A DNA stretch of 64,000 nt from Mesorhizobium sangaii (GTDB lineage Bacteria; Pseudomonadota; Alphaproteobacteria; Rhizobiales; Rhizobiaceae). The notes under the pieces are model-generated. The model was given only the letters and a program-made list of their open reading frames with translations, did no database searches and had not been told where the DNA came from. A program made the translations under genes and the position numbers. The stretch covers positions 372,001-436,000 of the forward strand of contig NZ_JACHEF010000001.1 of the NCBI RefSeq assembly GCF_014207355.1. The letters are read 5' to 3'. This document shows positions 17,929 through 26,594 of this stretch, piece after piece. Numbering within the stretch: position 1 is the first letter of the stretch; each line of letters begins with the position of its first letter.

Positions 17929-17959
17929 ATTGCACGATAGTGTCGGCAATACTTTTGGA
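17929..17959 (-). promoter_or_regulatory. 30-bp regulon motif, copy 1 (efflux operon)
   Basis: On the minus strand: TCCAAAA, then core GTATTGCCGACAC (17952-17940), three bases, then CGTGCAAT. It ends 55 nt before the start of the 48-residue protein that heads the AaeXAB-type operon. Four further strong copies in the same orientation relative to a gene are listed below. It is probably an activator or repressor binding site. Confidence 0.75.
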
Positions 17960-18095
17960 TTGGTTTACGAAGCAGCGTCTCTCGGCTTGAGGCCGAGGCA
18001 AGACAGATTGCCCCAACGGTTGGGTGCTGTTGCTTTGGCAGGGTTGCCTCAGGGTTGATGTCGTCGCGGCTTGGGAGTGGCCTGCAGCGCTTAGG

Positions 18096-18557
18096 TCACA
18101 GCCTTCGCGGGACCACAAGCTTGGCCGTGAGGTTCTGAACAACCTCACCACGCTGATTGATCGTCCGGCTGACGATAGTAGCGATGCCTCGACCTGGCTT
18201 CGATCGGGAGGGTGTGATTTCGACGACTTCGCTCTCCACGTGCAGGACGTCGCCGGGGCGTGTCGGCGCCGGCCAGTTTATCTCTCCTCCTGCCCCGATA
18301 ATTCCGCCGGCCAGCGGCAAGCCGCCTTCGACATTCAGCCGCATGGTGATCGCGGCGGTGTGCCAGCCGCTTGCCGCCAACCCCTTGAACAGGGTGTCCC
18401 CGGCTGCCGCCGCATCCAGATGAAACGGCTGCGGATCAAATTGCGCGGCGAAAGCCTTGATCTGCGGTTCATCGATGGTATGGCTGGCGCTGACAAAGCG
18501 CTGTCCGACGTGGAGATCGTCGAGATGAAAACGACCTGCCGGGATCCGGTCACTCAT
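18096..18557 (-). CDS. MaoC-like (R)-specific enoyl-CoA hydratase/dehydratase
   Basis: 153 residues, a single hotdog domain. FAAQFDPQPFHLD carries the D-x(4)-H catalytic pair of MaoC-like hydratases, and FKGLAASGWHTAAITMRL is the following hotdog helix. The ATG at 18557 is chosen over 18578 because GGGAGG lies 8 nt upstream. It is the last gene of the acyl-CoA operon, 17 nt after the CoA ligase. It likely hydrates or dehydrates an unsaturated acyl-CoA intermediate. Confidence 0.87.
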   Translation of the reverse strand: MSDRIPAGRFHLDDLHVGQRFVSASHTIDEPQIKAFAAQFDPQPFHLDAAAAGDTLFKGLAASGWHTAAITMRLNVEGGLPLAGGIIGAGGEINWPAPTRPGDVLHVESEVVEITPSRSKPGRGIATIVSRTINQRGEVVQNLTAKLVVPRRL

Positions 18558-18574
18558 GATGCAGTTCCTCCCTT

Positions 18575-20239
18575 TCATTCAACGACCGCCATATTGCCAT
18601 AGGTCGCTCTGAGTTGCTTCTTGTCGAACTTTCCGACGCTGGTCCGGGGAAGTGTGTCTACAAACAGTATTTTGTCGGGAATGCCGACCTTCGAGATCAC
18701 ACCTGAATCGGCAAACGACTTCAGATGCGCCATTATCCTGATGTCGCTGAGTTCGCTGCCGGTCTTGGCATTCCTGATGACCAGAGCCAGGGGTCGCTCG
18801 CCCCATTTCTCGTCCTTGATGCCGATCACCGCCGCTTCGGACACACCCTCGCACTGAGAAATGAGGTCTTCAATCTGCAACGATGAGACCCATTCGCCAC
18901 CGGACTTGATGACGTCCTTTATCCGGTCGACGACACGGAGATAACCACCGGCGTCGATGACACCGATATCGCCAGTATGCAGATAGCCACCGGACCACAA
19001 TTGTTCGGACGCTTCCGGGTCGCCGGCATAGCCCTGCGTGAGCCACGGTGCGCGCACCACGATTTCGCCGGTGGTTTTGCCGTCGCGCGCCGCCTCATCC
19101 CGGTTCCTGTCGACCAGGCGCAGGTCGACAAGCGGTGCCGAGATGCCGGCCATGGTTCGGATATCGAGTTGTCTGTCCACATCGGCAGTCAGGTCCTCGG
19201 TTCTGACCTGTGCAAGTGAAAGCAGGGGCGCAGTTTCAGACATGCCATAGCCGGCATAGACGTCAACGCCGAGCGCAAGCGCTTGCCTGGCAAGCGCCTT
19301 CGGTAGCTCGGAGCCCCCGACCGCCATCTTCAATCCGGCAAGGTCGGTGTTTGCCGCCGTGGCGGCGCCGAGAAGCATCTGCAGGATTGTCGGAACGCCA
19401 TGCGTGACCGTCACGCCTTCAGTCTTGATCAGCTTGACGAGCAAATGCGGATCGTACCGGCCCGGATAGACTTGCTTGGCTCCGCTAAGCGTCGCCGTCC
19501 ATGGCAATCCCCAGGCGTGCGCATGAAACATCGGGGTCATCGGCATATAGACGTCGTCGCGGCCGAAACGTCCCTGTTTCGTGGCTGTGCCCAGGAAAGC
19601 CATTTGAGCGAGCGTGTGGAGCACCAGCTGTCGATGGCTGAAATTGACGCCTTTTGGCTTACCCGTTGTCCCTGACGTATAAAAGGTCGTGGCGAGGGTG
19701 TCTTCGTCGAAGTCCGGGAAATCGTAGTCGGCCGAGGCGCCGGCCAGCAGGTGCTCATATTCGCCTGCAAAGGAGAGGCTGCCAGTCTGGGGAACCGCTC
19801 GGTCCGACATCACAATCAGCGTCTTCACTTTGGGCAGTTGCTGCCTGATCCCTTCCAGGACCGGCACGAAATCATCGTTGACGAGAAGCACTGAGGGGCC
19901 TGCATGATCGATCGTGTAGGCGATCTGCTCCGGCGACAGCCGGACGTTCACGGTTTGCAGGACAGCCCCCATCATTGGAACCGCAAAATAGGCTTCCAGA
20001 AACCGATTGCTGTCCCAGTCGAGCACGCCGACTGTGTCGCCGGCTGCAACACCCAATCCGGCGAGGCTGGACGCGAGCCGGCCGATGCGTTCGCGCAACT
20101 GGCGATACGTGAAGCGCCTCACGTCGCGATAGACGATCTCCTGATCCGGTGCCTGCACGAGCGGCGTATGCCACAGCTGCTTTATGAGCAGCGGATACCG
20201 ATATGCGGAGTTGGCGCCTGCTATGAGCCTGCCCGTCAT
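18575..20239 (-). CDS. Acyl-CoA synthetase (AlkK-like AMP-forming ligase)
   Basis: 554 residues of the ANL superfamily. The P-loop YTSGTTGKPKG is at about residues 187-197; YGMSETAP, the GDIGVID core, the hinge VDRIKDVIKSGGEW and the C-terminal Lys of TSVGKFDKK are all intact. Length and the start region match medium-chain fatty-acid ligases such as AlkK. It activates a carboxylic acid to its CoA thioester to feed the operon's beta-oxidation-like enzymes. The first gene of this operon lies some 6 kb upstream. Confidence 0.9.
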   Translation of the reverse strand: MTGRLIAGANSAYRYPLLIKQLWHTPLVQAPDQEIVYRDVRRFTYRQLRERIGRLASSLAGLGVAAGDTVGVLDWDSNRFLEAYFAVPMMGAVLQTVNVRLSPEQIAYTIDHAGPSVLLVNDDFVPVLEGIRQQLPKVKTLIVMSDRAVPQTGSLSFAGEYEHLLAGASADYDFPDFDEDTLATTFYTSGTTGKPKGVNFSHRQLVLHTLAQMAFLGTATKQGRFGRDDVYMPMTPMFHAHAWGLPWTATLSGAKQVYPGRYDPHLLVKLIKTEGVTVTHGVPTILQMLLGAATAANTDLAGLKMAVGGSELPKALARQALALGVDVYAGYGMSETAPLLSLAQVRTEDLTADVDRQLDIRTMAGISAPLVDLRLVDRNRDEAARDGKTTGEIVVRAPWLTQGYAGDPEASEQLWSGGYLHTGDIGVIDAGGYLRVVDRIKDVIKSGGEWVSSLQIEDLISQCEGVSEAAVIGIKDEKWGERPLALVIRNAKTGSELSDIRIMAHLKSFADSGVISKVGIPDKILFVDTLPRTSVGKFDKKQLRATYGNMAVVE

Positions 20240-20319
20240 GGCGGCATCCTCTGTAGTTTAGGAAAGCAAATTGCAGGAGCGGTCGCGATCGGTGATCGCG
20301 GCCGATGCCGATACTGAGC

Positions 20320-21285
20320 CTAAGCCGCGCGCTCGCCGGCTGTTCCCGAAGCGTTGGTGCGCAATTCGAGCAGGCCGAGCAGCAGTTCGTCGCGTTCCGC
20401 CTCAAGCTCCGCGACTGTGCGCGATCCGATCTCGGCATGGACGCTGTCGATGAGCTTCTGCTGCACCTCCTTCGTCAGCACCGGCGCGCCGAGGGACTTC
20501 CACGAAGCGGTCATTGGGCCTGCGAACTGCTCGAAGAAGTGGTCGATGCCGCCTTGGCCACCGCCGAGATGGTTGAGCATCATGTTGCCCATAATGCCCC
20601 AACGCAGGCCTGGCCCATAAGACAGAGCGGTATCGACGTCGGCTGCGCTCAGCACGTCTTCGGCGACAAGGTAATAGACCTCGCGTGCCAACGCACCCTG
20701 GAGACGATTGGCGACGTGCCCCGGCAGTTCCTTGTTGATGCGCACCGTCTTCTTGCCGATCGAGGTGTAGAATGCTTCTGCGCGCCCGATCGTCTCTTCC
20801 GAGGTCTTTGCGCCGCCGACGATTTCGACCAGTGGCATCAGGTGCGGCGGATTGAACGGATGGCCAATGACGCAGCGCTCGGGATGCGCCGCAGCGCCCA
20901 GCTGGATCTGACTCATCGGCAGTCCCGATGAGCTCGAGGCAATGATGACGTCGGGCGGCAACAACTGGTCGAGCTGGCCGTAGAGCTTCTGCTTGAAATC
21001 GAGCCGCTCGGGCCCGTTCTCCTGCACCAGATGAGCGTCTTTCACGGCCTCAGCCAGATCGGCGGTAAAGACGAGCCGCAGCGGCGAAGCTCCGGGAGCG
21101 AGCCCAAGCCTCTCGAGCGCCGGCCACGCGGCGTCGACGAACCGTCTCAAACCGGCTTCAGCATTGGGCGCAACGTCGGTTGCGACGACGTCGAGACCTT
21201 TGGCCAGGAAGAGCGCCGTCCAGCTCGCGCCGATAACGCCTGTTCCGATGACAGCGATCTGGCGAATGGTTTTGGTGTCGGACAT
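20320..21285 (-). CDS. 3-hydroxyacyl-CoA dehydrogenase
   Basis: 321 residues. The NAD-binding motif GTGVIG is at residues 14-19, then IIASSSSGLPMSQIQ, the catalytic HPFNPPHLMPLVEIVGG loop with its His, and GHVANRLQGALAREVYYL in the C-terminal domain. This is a single-function enzyme similar to L-carnitine/3-hydroxybutyryl-CoA dehydrogenases rather than a FadB-type fusion. AAGGAG precedes ATG 21285; a 49-codon upstream extension overlaps the intergenic space and is rejected. It lies 22 nt after the YWTD propeller gene. Confidence 0.9.
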   Translation of the reverse strand: MSDTKTIRQIAVIGTGVIGASWTALFLAKGLDVVATDVAPNAEAGLRRFVDAAWPALERLGLAPGASPLRLVFTADLAEAVKDAHLVQENGPERLDFKQKLYGQLDQLLPPDVIIASSSSGLPMSQIQLGAAAHPERCVIGHPFNPPHLMPLVEIVGGAKTSEETIGRAEAFYTSIGKKTVRINKELPGHVANRLQGALAREVYYLVAEDVLSAADVDTALSYGPGLRWGIMGNMMLNHLGGGQGGIDHFFEQFAGPMTASWKSLGAPVLTKEVQQKLIDSVHAEIGSRTVAELEAERDELLLGLLELRTNASGTAGERAA

Positions 21286-21307
21286 GATCTGATCTCCTTG
21301 AGAATTG

Positions 21308-22228
21308 TCAGGCGTAGGCAATGCCGGTGAGATTGCCCTGGGCATAACGAAGCGTCCGCTGCTCAGTCCCGTCGAGCTTGGCGGAATACACCGACCCGCC
21401 AAGGTCCGTGATGAACATGCGGTCGCCGGCAATATCGAGGGCGATGCCGATACCCTCCATCAGGCTGGCGAGCAGGATCTCTGGCGCACGCCCACGGCCG
21501 GGGGCCGGCTCGATCGGTGCGCGATTGACCGTGTTGCCGAAGGGAGGATCGCCGCGGTCGGTCCAATAGAGGAAGCCGTTTTTGAGATCGAGTTCGAGGT
21601 CGATTGGCTCAGGCAGGTCGTCGAACAGCACCTGGATGTCGGAGCGGTTAAATCCGTCCTCACCCTTCGGGAAATCCAGGCCTGCCCGCAAAATTCTGCC
21701 GAGGCCCGCATTATCCGGCCCCTTTTGTGTCCAGTAGACGTGGCGCCGGATCGGGTCCACGGCAATGCCGACGCACCATCTTGTCGCGTCGCTTCGATCG
21801 TCTTCGCCCTGCCCGGTCTGAACCAGTGTCTCGACGTCGGTGCCGTCAAGGTTGGCACGCATAACCCGCATCCCCTCGCGGTCAGACCAATAGAGCTTGC
21901 CGCTGCGCTGCTCCAGATGAAGCTGTTTTGGCGTGTGGGTGACGCCGTTCGGTATGATGATTTGACGATTGCTTCCGTCGAGATTGGCACGCTCGATGGA
22001 GCCGTCGTTGAGTTTGAGCGTCCCCATGTTGGTCCAGTAGATATGGCCGGCTTCGGCATCGACCACGATGCCGTCGGGAAACCGGCAGCCGGTGACGATG
22101 ACGCTTTGGTCGGAGCCGTCCGAATTCATGGCTTGAATGCGACCGCCGCTGAGTTCCAGCACGAACAGCCGGCCCATGCGGGCCGCGCCCGAAATGGTCT
22201 TTGCCTTGGTAGCTTCTAATATGCTCAT
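21308..22228 (-). CDS. YWTD (LDL-receptor class B) beta-propeller protein
   Basis: 306 residues with four clear YWTD-type repeats: IYWTNMG, LYWSDREG, VYWTQKG and LYWTDRGD, each about 45-65 residues apart and followed by LDG-containing strands (ANLDGSNRQ, ANLDGTDVE). This predicts a six-bladed propeller. There is no signal peptide, so it should be cytoplasmic. Its role inside a beta-oxidation-like operon is not established; a lactonase-like or scaffold function is possible by analogy with other six-bladed propellers (inference). Confidence 0.82.
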   Translation of the reverse strand: MSILEATKAKTISGAARMGRLFVLELSGGRIQAMNSDGSDQSVIVTGCRFPDGIVVDAEAGHIYWTNMGTLKLNDGSIERANLDGSNRQIIIPNGVTHTPKQLHLEQRSGKLYWSDREGMRVMRANLDGTDVETLVQTGQGEDDRSDATRWCVGIAVDPIRRHVYWTQKGPDNAGLGRILRAGLDFPKGEDGFNRSDIQVLFDDLPEPIDLELDLKNGFLYWTDRGDPPFGNTVNRAPIEPAPGRGRAPEILLASLMEGIGIALDIAGDRMFITDLGGSVYSAKLDGTEQRTLRYAQGNLTGIAYA

Positions 22229-22264
22229 GACCTGTCCCTTTCATGTCGCGGATGGCGGCAACGC

Positions 22265-23047
22265 CTATTCGGCCGCCATCGCTGACGTCTTCGTGAAATT
22301 CGGTGGACGCTTCTTGAGGAAGGCAGACAGCGCTTCCTTGGTGTCAGCGGAACGCAGGCGCTCGGCAAACTCCTGCCCTTCCGCGTCGATCGCCGCCTTG
22401 ATCTGGTCGATGAAACCCCGTTTGAGGAGCCGCTTGCTGGCCTGCAATGCGCCACCTGGCTTGGCTGCAAGCTTCTGTGCCGTCTCCATCGCCGTGGCGA
22501 ACAAGCCATCGTCAGGCACCACGCGGGTCACGAGACCCAGCTCCGCCGCCCGCGCAGCGCTGAACCGCTCTCCCAGCAGGAACAGTTCCGCGGCCCGAAG
22601 ATGCCCAATGCGCGCCGGCAGCGAGTAGCTCGATCCAAACTCCGGCGTCAGCGCCAGATTGATGAAGGGCAGCTGAAACCGCGCACCTTCGCCGGCGTAG
22701 ACCACGTCACAATGGGTCAGCATCGTTGTTCCGCCGCCGACCGCGGCACCCTGTACCGCCGCGACGATTGGCTTTTCGAACCCTACAAAAGCGTGCATCA
22801 GTTGCGTCTGCGGAGACTCCCCCGGCCCAGGCGGTGCTTTGAGGAACTCGCCTGCATCGTTGCCGGCGCAGAAGTCATCTCCTGCGCCATGCCAGAGGAC
22901 AACACGGGTTTCTCCGTCCTTCGCGGCATCGATCAGGATATTCGCCAGCTGCGTGTACATGGCGCCGGTCATCGCATTCTTCTTCTCCGGGCGATTGAGC
23001 TCGACCCGCAGGATGCCGCCGGAACGTTCGGTGAGGATGTCGGTCAT
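22265..23047 (-). CDS. Enoyl-CoA hydratase/isomerase family protein
   Basis: 260 residues of the crotonase fold. LNRPEKKNAMTGAMYTQL begins the domain; GAGDDFCAGNDAGEF forms the CoA pocket and oxyanion region; QGAAVGGGTTMLTHCD supplies the second oxyanion glycine. The two acidic residues of classical hydratases are not obvious at the LALTPEFGSSYSLP site, where Glu is present once, so isomerase or hydrolase activity is possible. The start is at ATG 23047, where family similarity begins. It lies 31 nt after the CoA transferase gene. Confidence 0.87.
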   Translation of the reverse strand: MTDILTERSGGILRVELNRPEKKNAMTGAMYTQLANILIDAAKDGETRVVLWHGAGDDFCAGNDAGEFLKAPPGPGESPQTQLMHAFVGFEKPIVAAVQGAAVGGGTTMLTHCDVVYAGEGARFQLPFINLALTPEFGSSYSLPARIGHLRAAELFLLGERFSAARAAELGLVTRVVPDDGLFATAMETAQKLAAKPGGALQASKRLLKRGFIDQIKAAIDAEGQEFAERLRSADTKEALSAFLKKRPPNFTKTSAMAAE

Positions 23048-23078
23048 TGTTTGTCTCCGTACTGTCGTTTGCGATCCG

Positions 23079-24305
23079 CTATGCAGCGCGTTCCTGTGCC
23101 TTCGGCACGGCGCCGCTGGCACGCAGGCTGTCGATGCCCTTGGCGTCGAATCCGACCTGCCGCAGGATCTCCTCGGTGTGTTCACCAAGACCGGGAGCGC
23201 CCCTGGCAGGAGCCTTGGTTACGCCGCGCACCTGAATTGGACTGCTGATCGTTTCGGTCAGCCTGCCTCCCGCGCCCTCGAGCGGAACGACGATGTCGTT
23301 CAGCCGCAGCTGCGGATCCTGGATGACCTCCTGCGGGCCGCGAATGGCGCCGAACGTGACGTGGACACCGTTGAAGACATCGTACCAATGCGCCATCGGC
23401 TGCGCGCCAAAAACCTGGTCGAGAATAGCCGTCAGTTGCGGCCTGTTTGCCGCGAGCTTTGCGCGGTCGGAAAAGCGCGGGTCGGCGAGGAGGTCTTCGC
23501 GCCCGATCGCCTTTGCCACATCCGCGACTTTGTCGGCTGTAATGATCAGGGCGAACCAAGTCCCGTCGGAAGCTTTGTAGATGTTAAGCCCCGCATTGGC
23601 GGGATTCTCGCGATCGTGCGGGGCGGCAAACTTCGCGCCGGCCAACGCTCCCTGGATCGAGACGCTTGCCGACCAGACGCCCTCGGCAAGCAGCGAGGTC
23701 GTAACGTAGGCACCCTTGCCCGTGCGCTCACGCCGATAAAGCGCGGTGACGATCGCCGAATAAAGCCCCATGGCCGTCGCGTTGTCGCCGCTGCCGCCCA
23801 CCGGCCAGGTTGGCGGCGCGCCGGCATCGCGCGTCATCGACAGCAGCCCGCTGCGTGCCCAATAGGAGGTGATGTCGAAGCCGGGCAGGTTCGCGTCCGG
23901 CCCGTTTTCGCCGAAACCCGTAAGGTCGGCGTAGATCAGCCTCGGATTCCATTCCACGACGTCGCTGTATTCAAGCTTGAGCTTGGCACGGGCGTGATGC
24001 GGCGTGTTGACGACGAAGACGTCGGCCCAGGTGACGAGCTTCTGCAGCACCTGCTGCGCGCTGGGCGATTTCAGATCGAGCGCGATGCTGCGCTTGTTGC
24101 GATTGGCGAGATGCCATTGATAGGGATCCTCTGCCAGCGGCTGCGGTGCGACCTGGTGCCCGTGTCTCCAGGGGTCGCCTGTCGGCGGCTCGACCTTGAT
24201 GACGTCGGCGCCGAAGTCCGACAGGATCACGGCGGCACTGGGACCGGCGACGAAGCTTGAGAAGTCCACCACCTTCAGCCCGGAAAAGATGTTGTCGGTC
24301 GTCAT
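23079..24305 (-). CDS. CaiB/BaiF family III CoA transferase
   Basis: 408 residues. GLKVVDFSSFVAGPSAAVILSD is the canonical N-terminus of family III CoA transferases; the catalytic Asp falls in LTGFGENGPDANLPGFDITSYWARSG, and GEHTEEILRQVGFD closes the protein. AGGAG lies close to the ATG. Its presence beside a CoA ligase means the pathway has two ways to load CoA, which may reflect a dicarboxylate or exchange step (inference). Confidence 0.9.
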   Translation of the reverse strand: MTTDNIFSGLKVVDFSSFVAGPSAAVILSDFGADVIKVEPPTGDPWRHGHQVAPQPLAEDPYQWHLANRNKRSIALDLKSPSAQQVLQKLVTWADVFVVNTPHHARAKLKLEYSDVVEWNPRLIYADLTGFGENGPDANLPGFDITSYWARSGLLSMTRDAGAPPTWPVGGSGDNATAMGLYSAIVTALYRRERTGKGAYVTTSLLAEGVWSASVSIQGALAGAKFAAPHDRENPANAGLNIYKASDGTWFALIITADKVADVAKAIGREDLLADPRFSDRAKLAANRPQLTAILDQVFGAQPMAHWYDVFNGVHVTFGAIRGPQEVIQDPQLRLNDIVVPLEGAGGRLTETISSPIQVRGVTKAPARGAPGLGEHTEEILRQVGFDAKGIDSLRASGAVPKAQERAA

Positions 24306-24331
24306 TTTTCGTTCTCCTGAAATCTTGCGGT

Positions 24332-25174
24332 TCAGTGCCCGTGGAATTGGGGCGCGCGTTTCTCGAGGAAGGCGGACGTGCCCTCTTTCTTGTCTTCTGT
24401 TCCGGCGCTGAGGCCGAAATAGGCGGCTTCGAGGGCCAGGCCTTCGCTCTGGCCCGTGTCCAAGCCCTTGTGCGTGGCTTCGAGCGCATAGCGCACGGCT
24501 ATCGGTCCGTTGGCGGCGATCTGGTGGAGGATGGCTTCGGCGCGCGCCAGTAGTTCGGCTGCCGGCACGATCTCGTTGACAAGGCCGATGCGGTACGCCT
24601 CGTCGGCACTGATCAGACCGCCGGTCAAAATGAGCTGAAGCGCGCGACCCTTGCCGATCAGACGGGGCAACCTCTGGGTTCCACCGCCGCCAGGGAGCAA
24701 TCCCAGCTTCACTTCAGGTTGGCCGAATTTGGCCTGGGGCACGGCGATGCGGATGGTGCAGGCCATTGCCGTCTCGCAGCCACCGCCCAGCGCAAAGCCG
24801 TTGATTGCAGCAATGACCGGCTTGCCAAGATTTTCCACCAGATCGAGCACTGCCTGTCCAAGACGGCTCGATGCCTCCGCCTCGACCGCGCTTACATGCG
24901 CCAGCTCGCTGATATCGGCGCCCGCGACAAACGCCTTGTCGCCGGTGCCTGTAAGAATGACGCCGCGCACCGCGACGTCGTCACGGGCATCCTCGAACGC
25001 CGAGCGGAGATCCAGCCAGGTCGCCCGATTGAGCGCGTTCAACACCTTCGGACGATTGATCGTCACATAGGCGATGGCGCCTTTCTTCTCGTAGAGCACG
25101 TTGGCGGCGTACATTTCGCTTACCGGCAAGCTCGTGGCGTGCTCGAGTGTCTGTGCAACAGCGGGCGAGCTCAT
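24332..25174 (-). CDS. Enoyl-CoA hydratase (crotonase)
   Basis: 280 residues. It has an N-terminal extension of about 25 residues, then [34 protein letters not shown] and [43 protein letters not shown] contains the catalytic Glu pair region of true enoyl-CoA hydratases, so this is the more likely hydratase of the two crotonases here. AGGAGACG precedes the ATG. It lies 62 nt after the acyl-CoA dehydrogenase. Confidence 0.9.
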   Translation of the reverse strand: MSSPAVAQTLEHATSLPVSEMYAANVLYEKKGAIAYVTINRPKVLNALNRATWLDLRSAFEDARDDVAVRGVILTGTGDKAFVAGADISELAHVSAVEAEASSRLGQAVLDLVENLGKPVIAAINGFALGGGCETAMACTIRIAVPQAKFGQPEVKLGLLPGGGGTQRLPRLIGKGRALQLILTGGLISADEAYRIGLVNEIVPAAELLARAEAILHQIAANGPIAVRYALEATHKGLDTGQSEGLALEAAYFGLSAGTEDKKEGTSAFLEKRAPQFHGH

Positions 25175-25236
25175 GGATCGTCTCCTGAGTTTCGAAGTGA
25201 ATGACGGGATGTTTGACCGCTCCGGCCGTCAGCGCC

Positions 25237-26442
25237 TCACACGAAGGCGCTGAACCCGGTTGCGGCCTTGCCGACGATAAGGTTCTGCATCTGGAAGGTG
25301 CCCTCGTAGGAGTAGAGCGCCTCGGCGTCGGCAAACAGGCGTCCGACATTGTTGTCGACGATGATGCCGTTGGCGCCATGCACCTCACGCGCCCAGGCGA
25401 CCGTCTCGCGCATACGCTGCGTCGTGAATGCCTTGGCGAGCGACGCATGCTGGTCGAGAAGCTTGCCCTCGCCGTGGAGTTCTTCGAGGCGGAACATCAG
25501 CGCCTGGCACGCCGTCACATTGGCGAGCATTTTGGCGATGAGATCCTGGATCATCTGGAACGAGGCGATCGGCTTGCCGAACTGCATGCGCTGCTGGGTG
25601 TATTTCACCGCGGCTTCATAGGCGCCCATCTGCACGCCGGTGGACATCCAGCCAACGCCGGACCGGGTCTCGCGCAACACGTGGGCGGTATCGCGGAACG
25701 AATTGGCGTTCTGCAGACGGTTGGCTTCCGGAACGCGGCAGTTCTTCATGGTGATCAGGCCGTTCTGGACCACCTTGAGCGCCATCTTGTTCTCGATCTT
25801 CGCCACGCTGAAGCCGGGCGTGGTCTTGTTCTCGACGATGAACCCCTTGACCTGGTTGTCATCCAGATCGCGCGCCCAGATGATCGACACGTCGCACCAG
25901 GGTGCGTTGCCAATCCACTTCTTCTCGCCGTTGAGGATCCACGTATCGCCTTCGCGCTTTGCGGTTGTGAGGAGTCCGCCACCCGTCCCCGAGCCAACCA
26001 GCGGCTCGGTCAGGCCGAAGCAGCCGATCATCTCCAGCCGCGCCATCGGCGGCAGCCATTTCTGCCGCTGCTCCTCGGAGCCCAGCAGGGCAATCGTCCC
26101 CATGGCCAGCCCGGTGTGAACACCAAAGAAAGTCGTGAACGACGGGTCGACGCGCGACATCTCCATCGCCACCAAGCCCTTCAGCTTCGAGCTGTAGTCG
26201 CCAACGTTGAGGCCGCCAATATTGAGTTCCTTCAGCGGTTCGATCAGCTCGAAGGGAAAAGCATCTCTCACCCAATAATCGTTGATGATCGGCGCGACCC
26301 TGGTCTCCATGAAATCGTGCACCTTTGTGAGGATCGCTCGTTCCTCGGCGCTCAACGTGTCTTCGATTTGATAGAAATCGGCGTTGGGCGCCGGCAGCGG
26401 TTTCGGCTCACGGGCCTGCTTCAAGGCAGTTGCAGAAGGCAT
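25237..26442 (-). CDS. Acyl-CoA dehydrogenase (glutaryl-CoA dehydrogenase/ACX4-like)
   Basis: 401 residues. CFGLTEPLVGSGTGG and WILNGEKKWIGNAP form the FAD/substrate region; YTQQRMQFGKPIASFQMIQDL and the C-terminal YSYEGTFQMQNLIVGKAATG keep the Glu that acts as base in glutaryl-CoA dehydrogenases. The enzyme oxidises an acyl-CoA as the first step of the pathway. ATG 26442 is favoured by GGAGAG. It is the first gene of an eight-gene minus-strand operon, and the 30-bp motif lies 103 nt upstream. Confidence 0.9.
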   Translation of the reverse strand: MPSATALKQAREPKPLPAPNADFYQIEDTLSAEERAILTKVHDFMETRVAPIINDYWVRDAFPFELIEPLKELNIGGLNVGDYSSKLKGLVAMEMSRVDPSFTTFFGVHTGLAMGTIALLGSEEQRQKWLPPMARLEMIGCFGLTEPLVGSGTGGGLLTTAKREGDTWILNGEKKWIGNAPWCDVSIIWARDLDDNQVKGFIVENKTTPGFSVAKIENKMALKVVQNGLITMKNCRVPEANRLQNANSFRDTAHVLRETRSGVGWMSTGVQMGAYEAAVKYTQQRMQFGKPIASFQMIQDLIAKMLANVTACQALMFRLEELHGEGKLLDQHASLAKAFTTQRMRETVAWAREVHGANGIIVDNNVGRLFADAEALYSYEGTFQMQNLIVGKAATGFSAFV

Positions 26443-26545
26443 CTCGATCTCTCCATGAATGCACCGCCGCCACAACAGTACGTCTTTGCTGTGAAAGTCG
26501 GTTCGTTGAATATGATAAATATGTAAGAATATTTCTGTGAAATCT

Positions 26546-26575
26546 ATAGTACGATTGTATCGCCGATACTTTGGT
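26546..26575 (-). promoter_or_regulatory. 30-bp regulon motif, copy 2 (acyl-CoA operon)
   Basis: On the minus strand: ACCAAA, then core GTATCGGCGATAC (26569-26557), three bases, then CGTACTAT. Here the 13-bp core is a perfect dyad around one base, the most symmetrical copy. It ends 103 nt before the acyl-CoA dehydrogenase start, in the 119-nt gap behind the MscS gene. Confidence 0.75.
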
Positions 26576-26594
26576 ATCGAGAGTCAGAGTTCAA

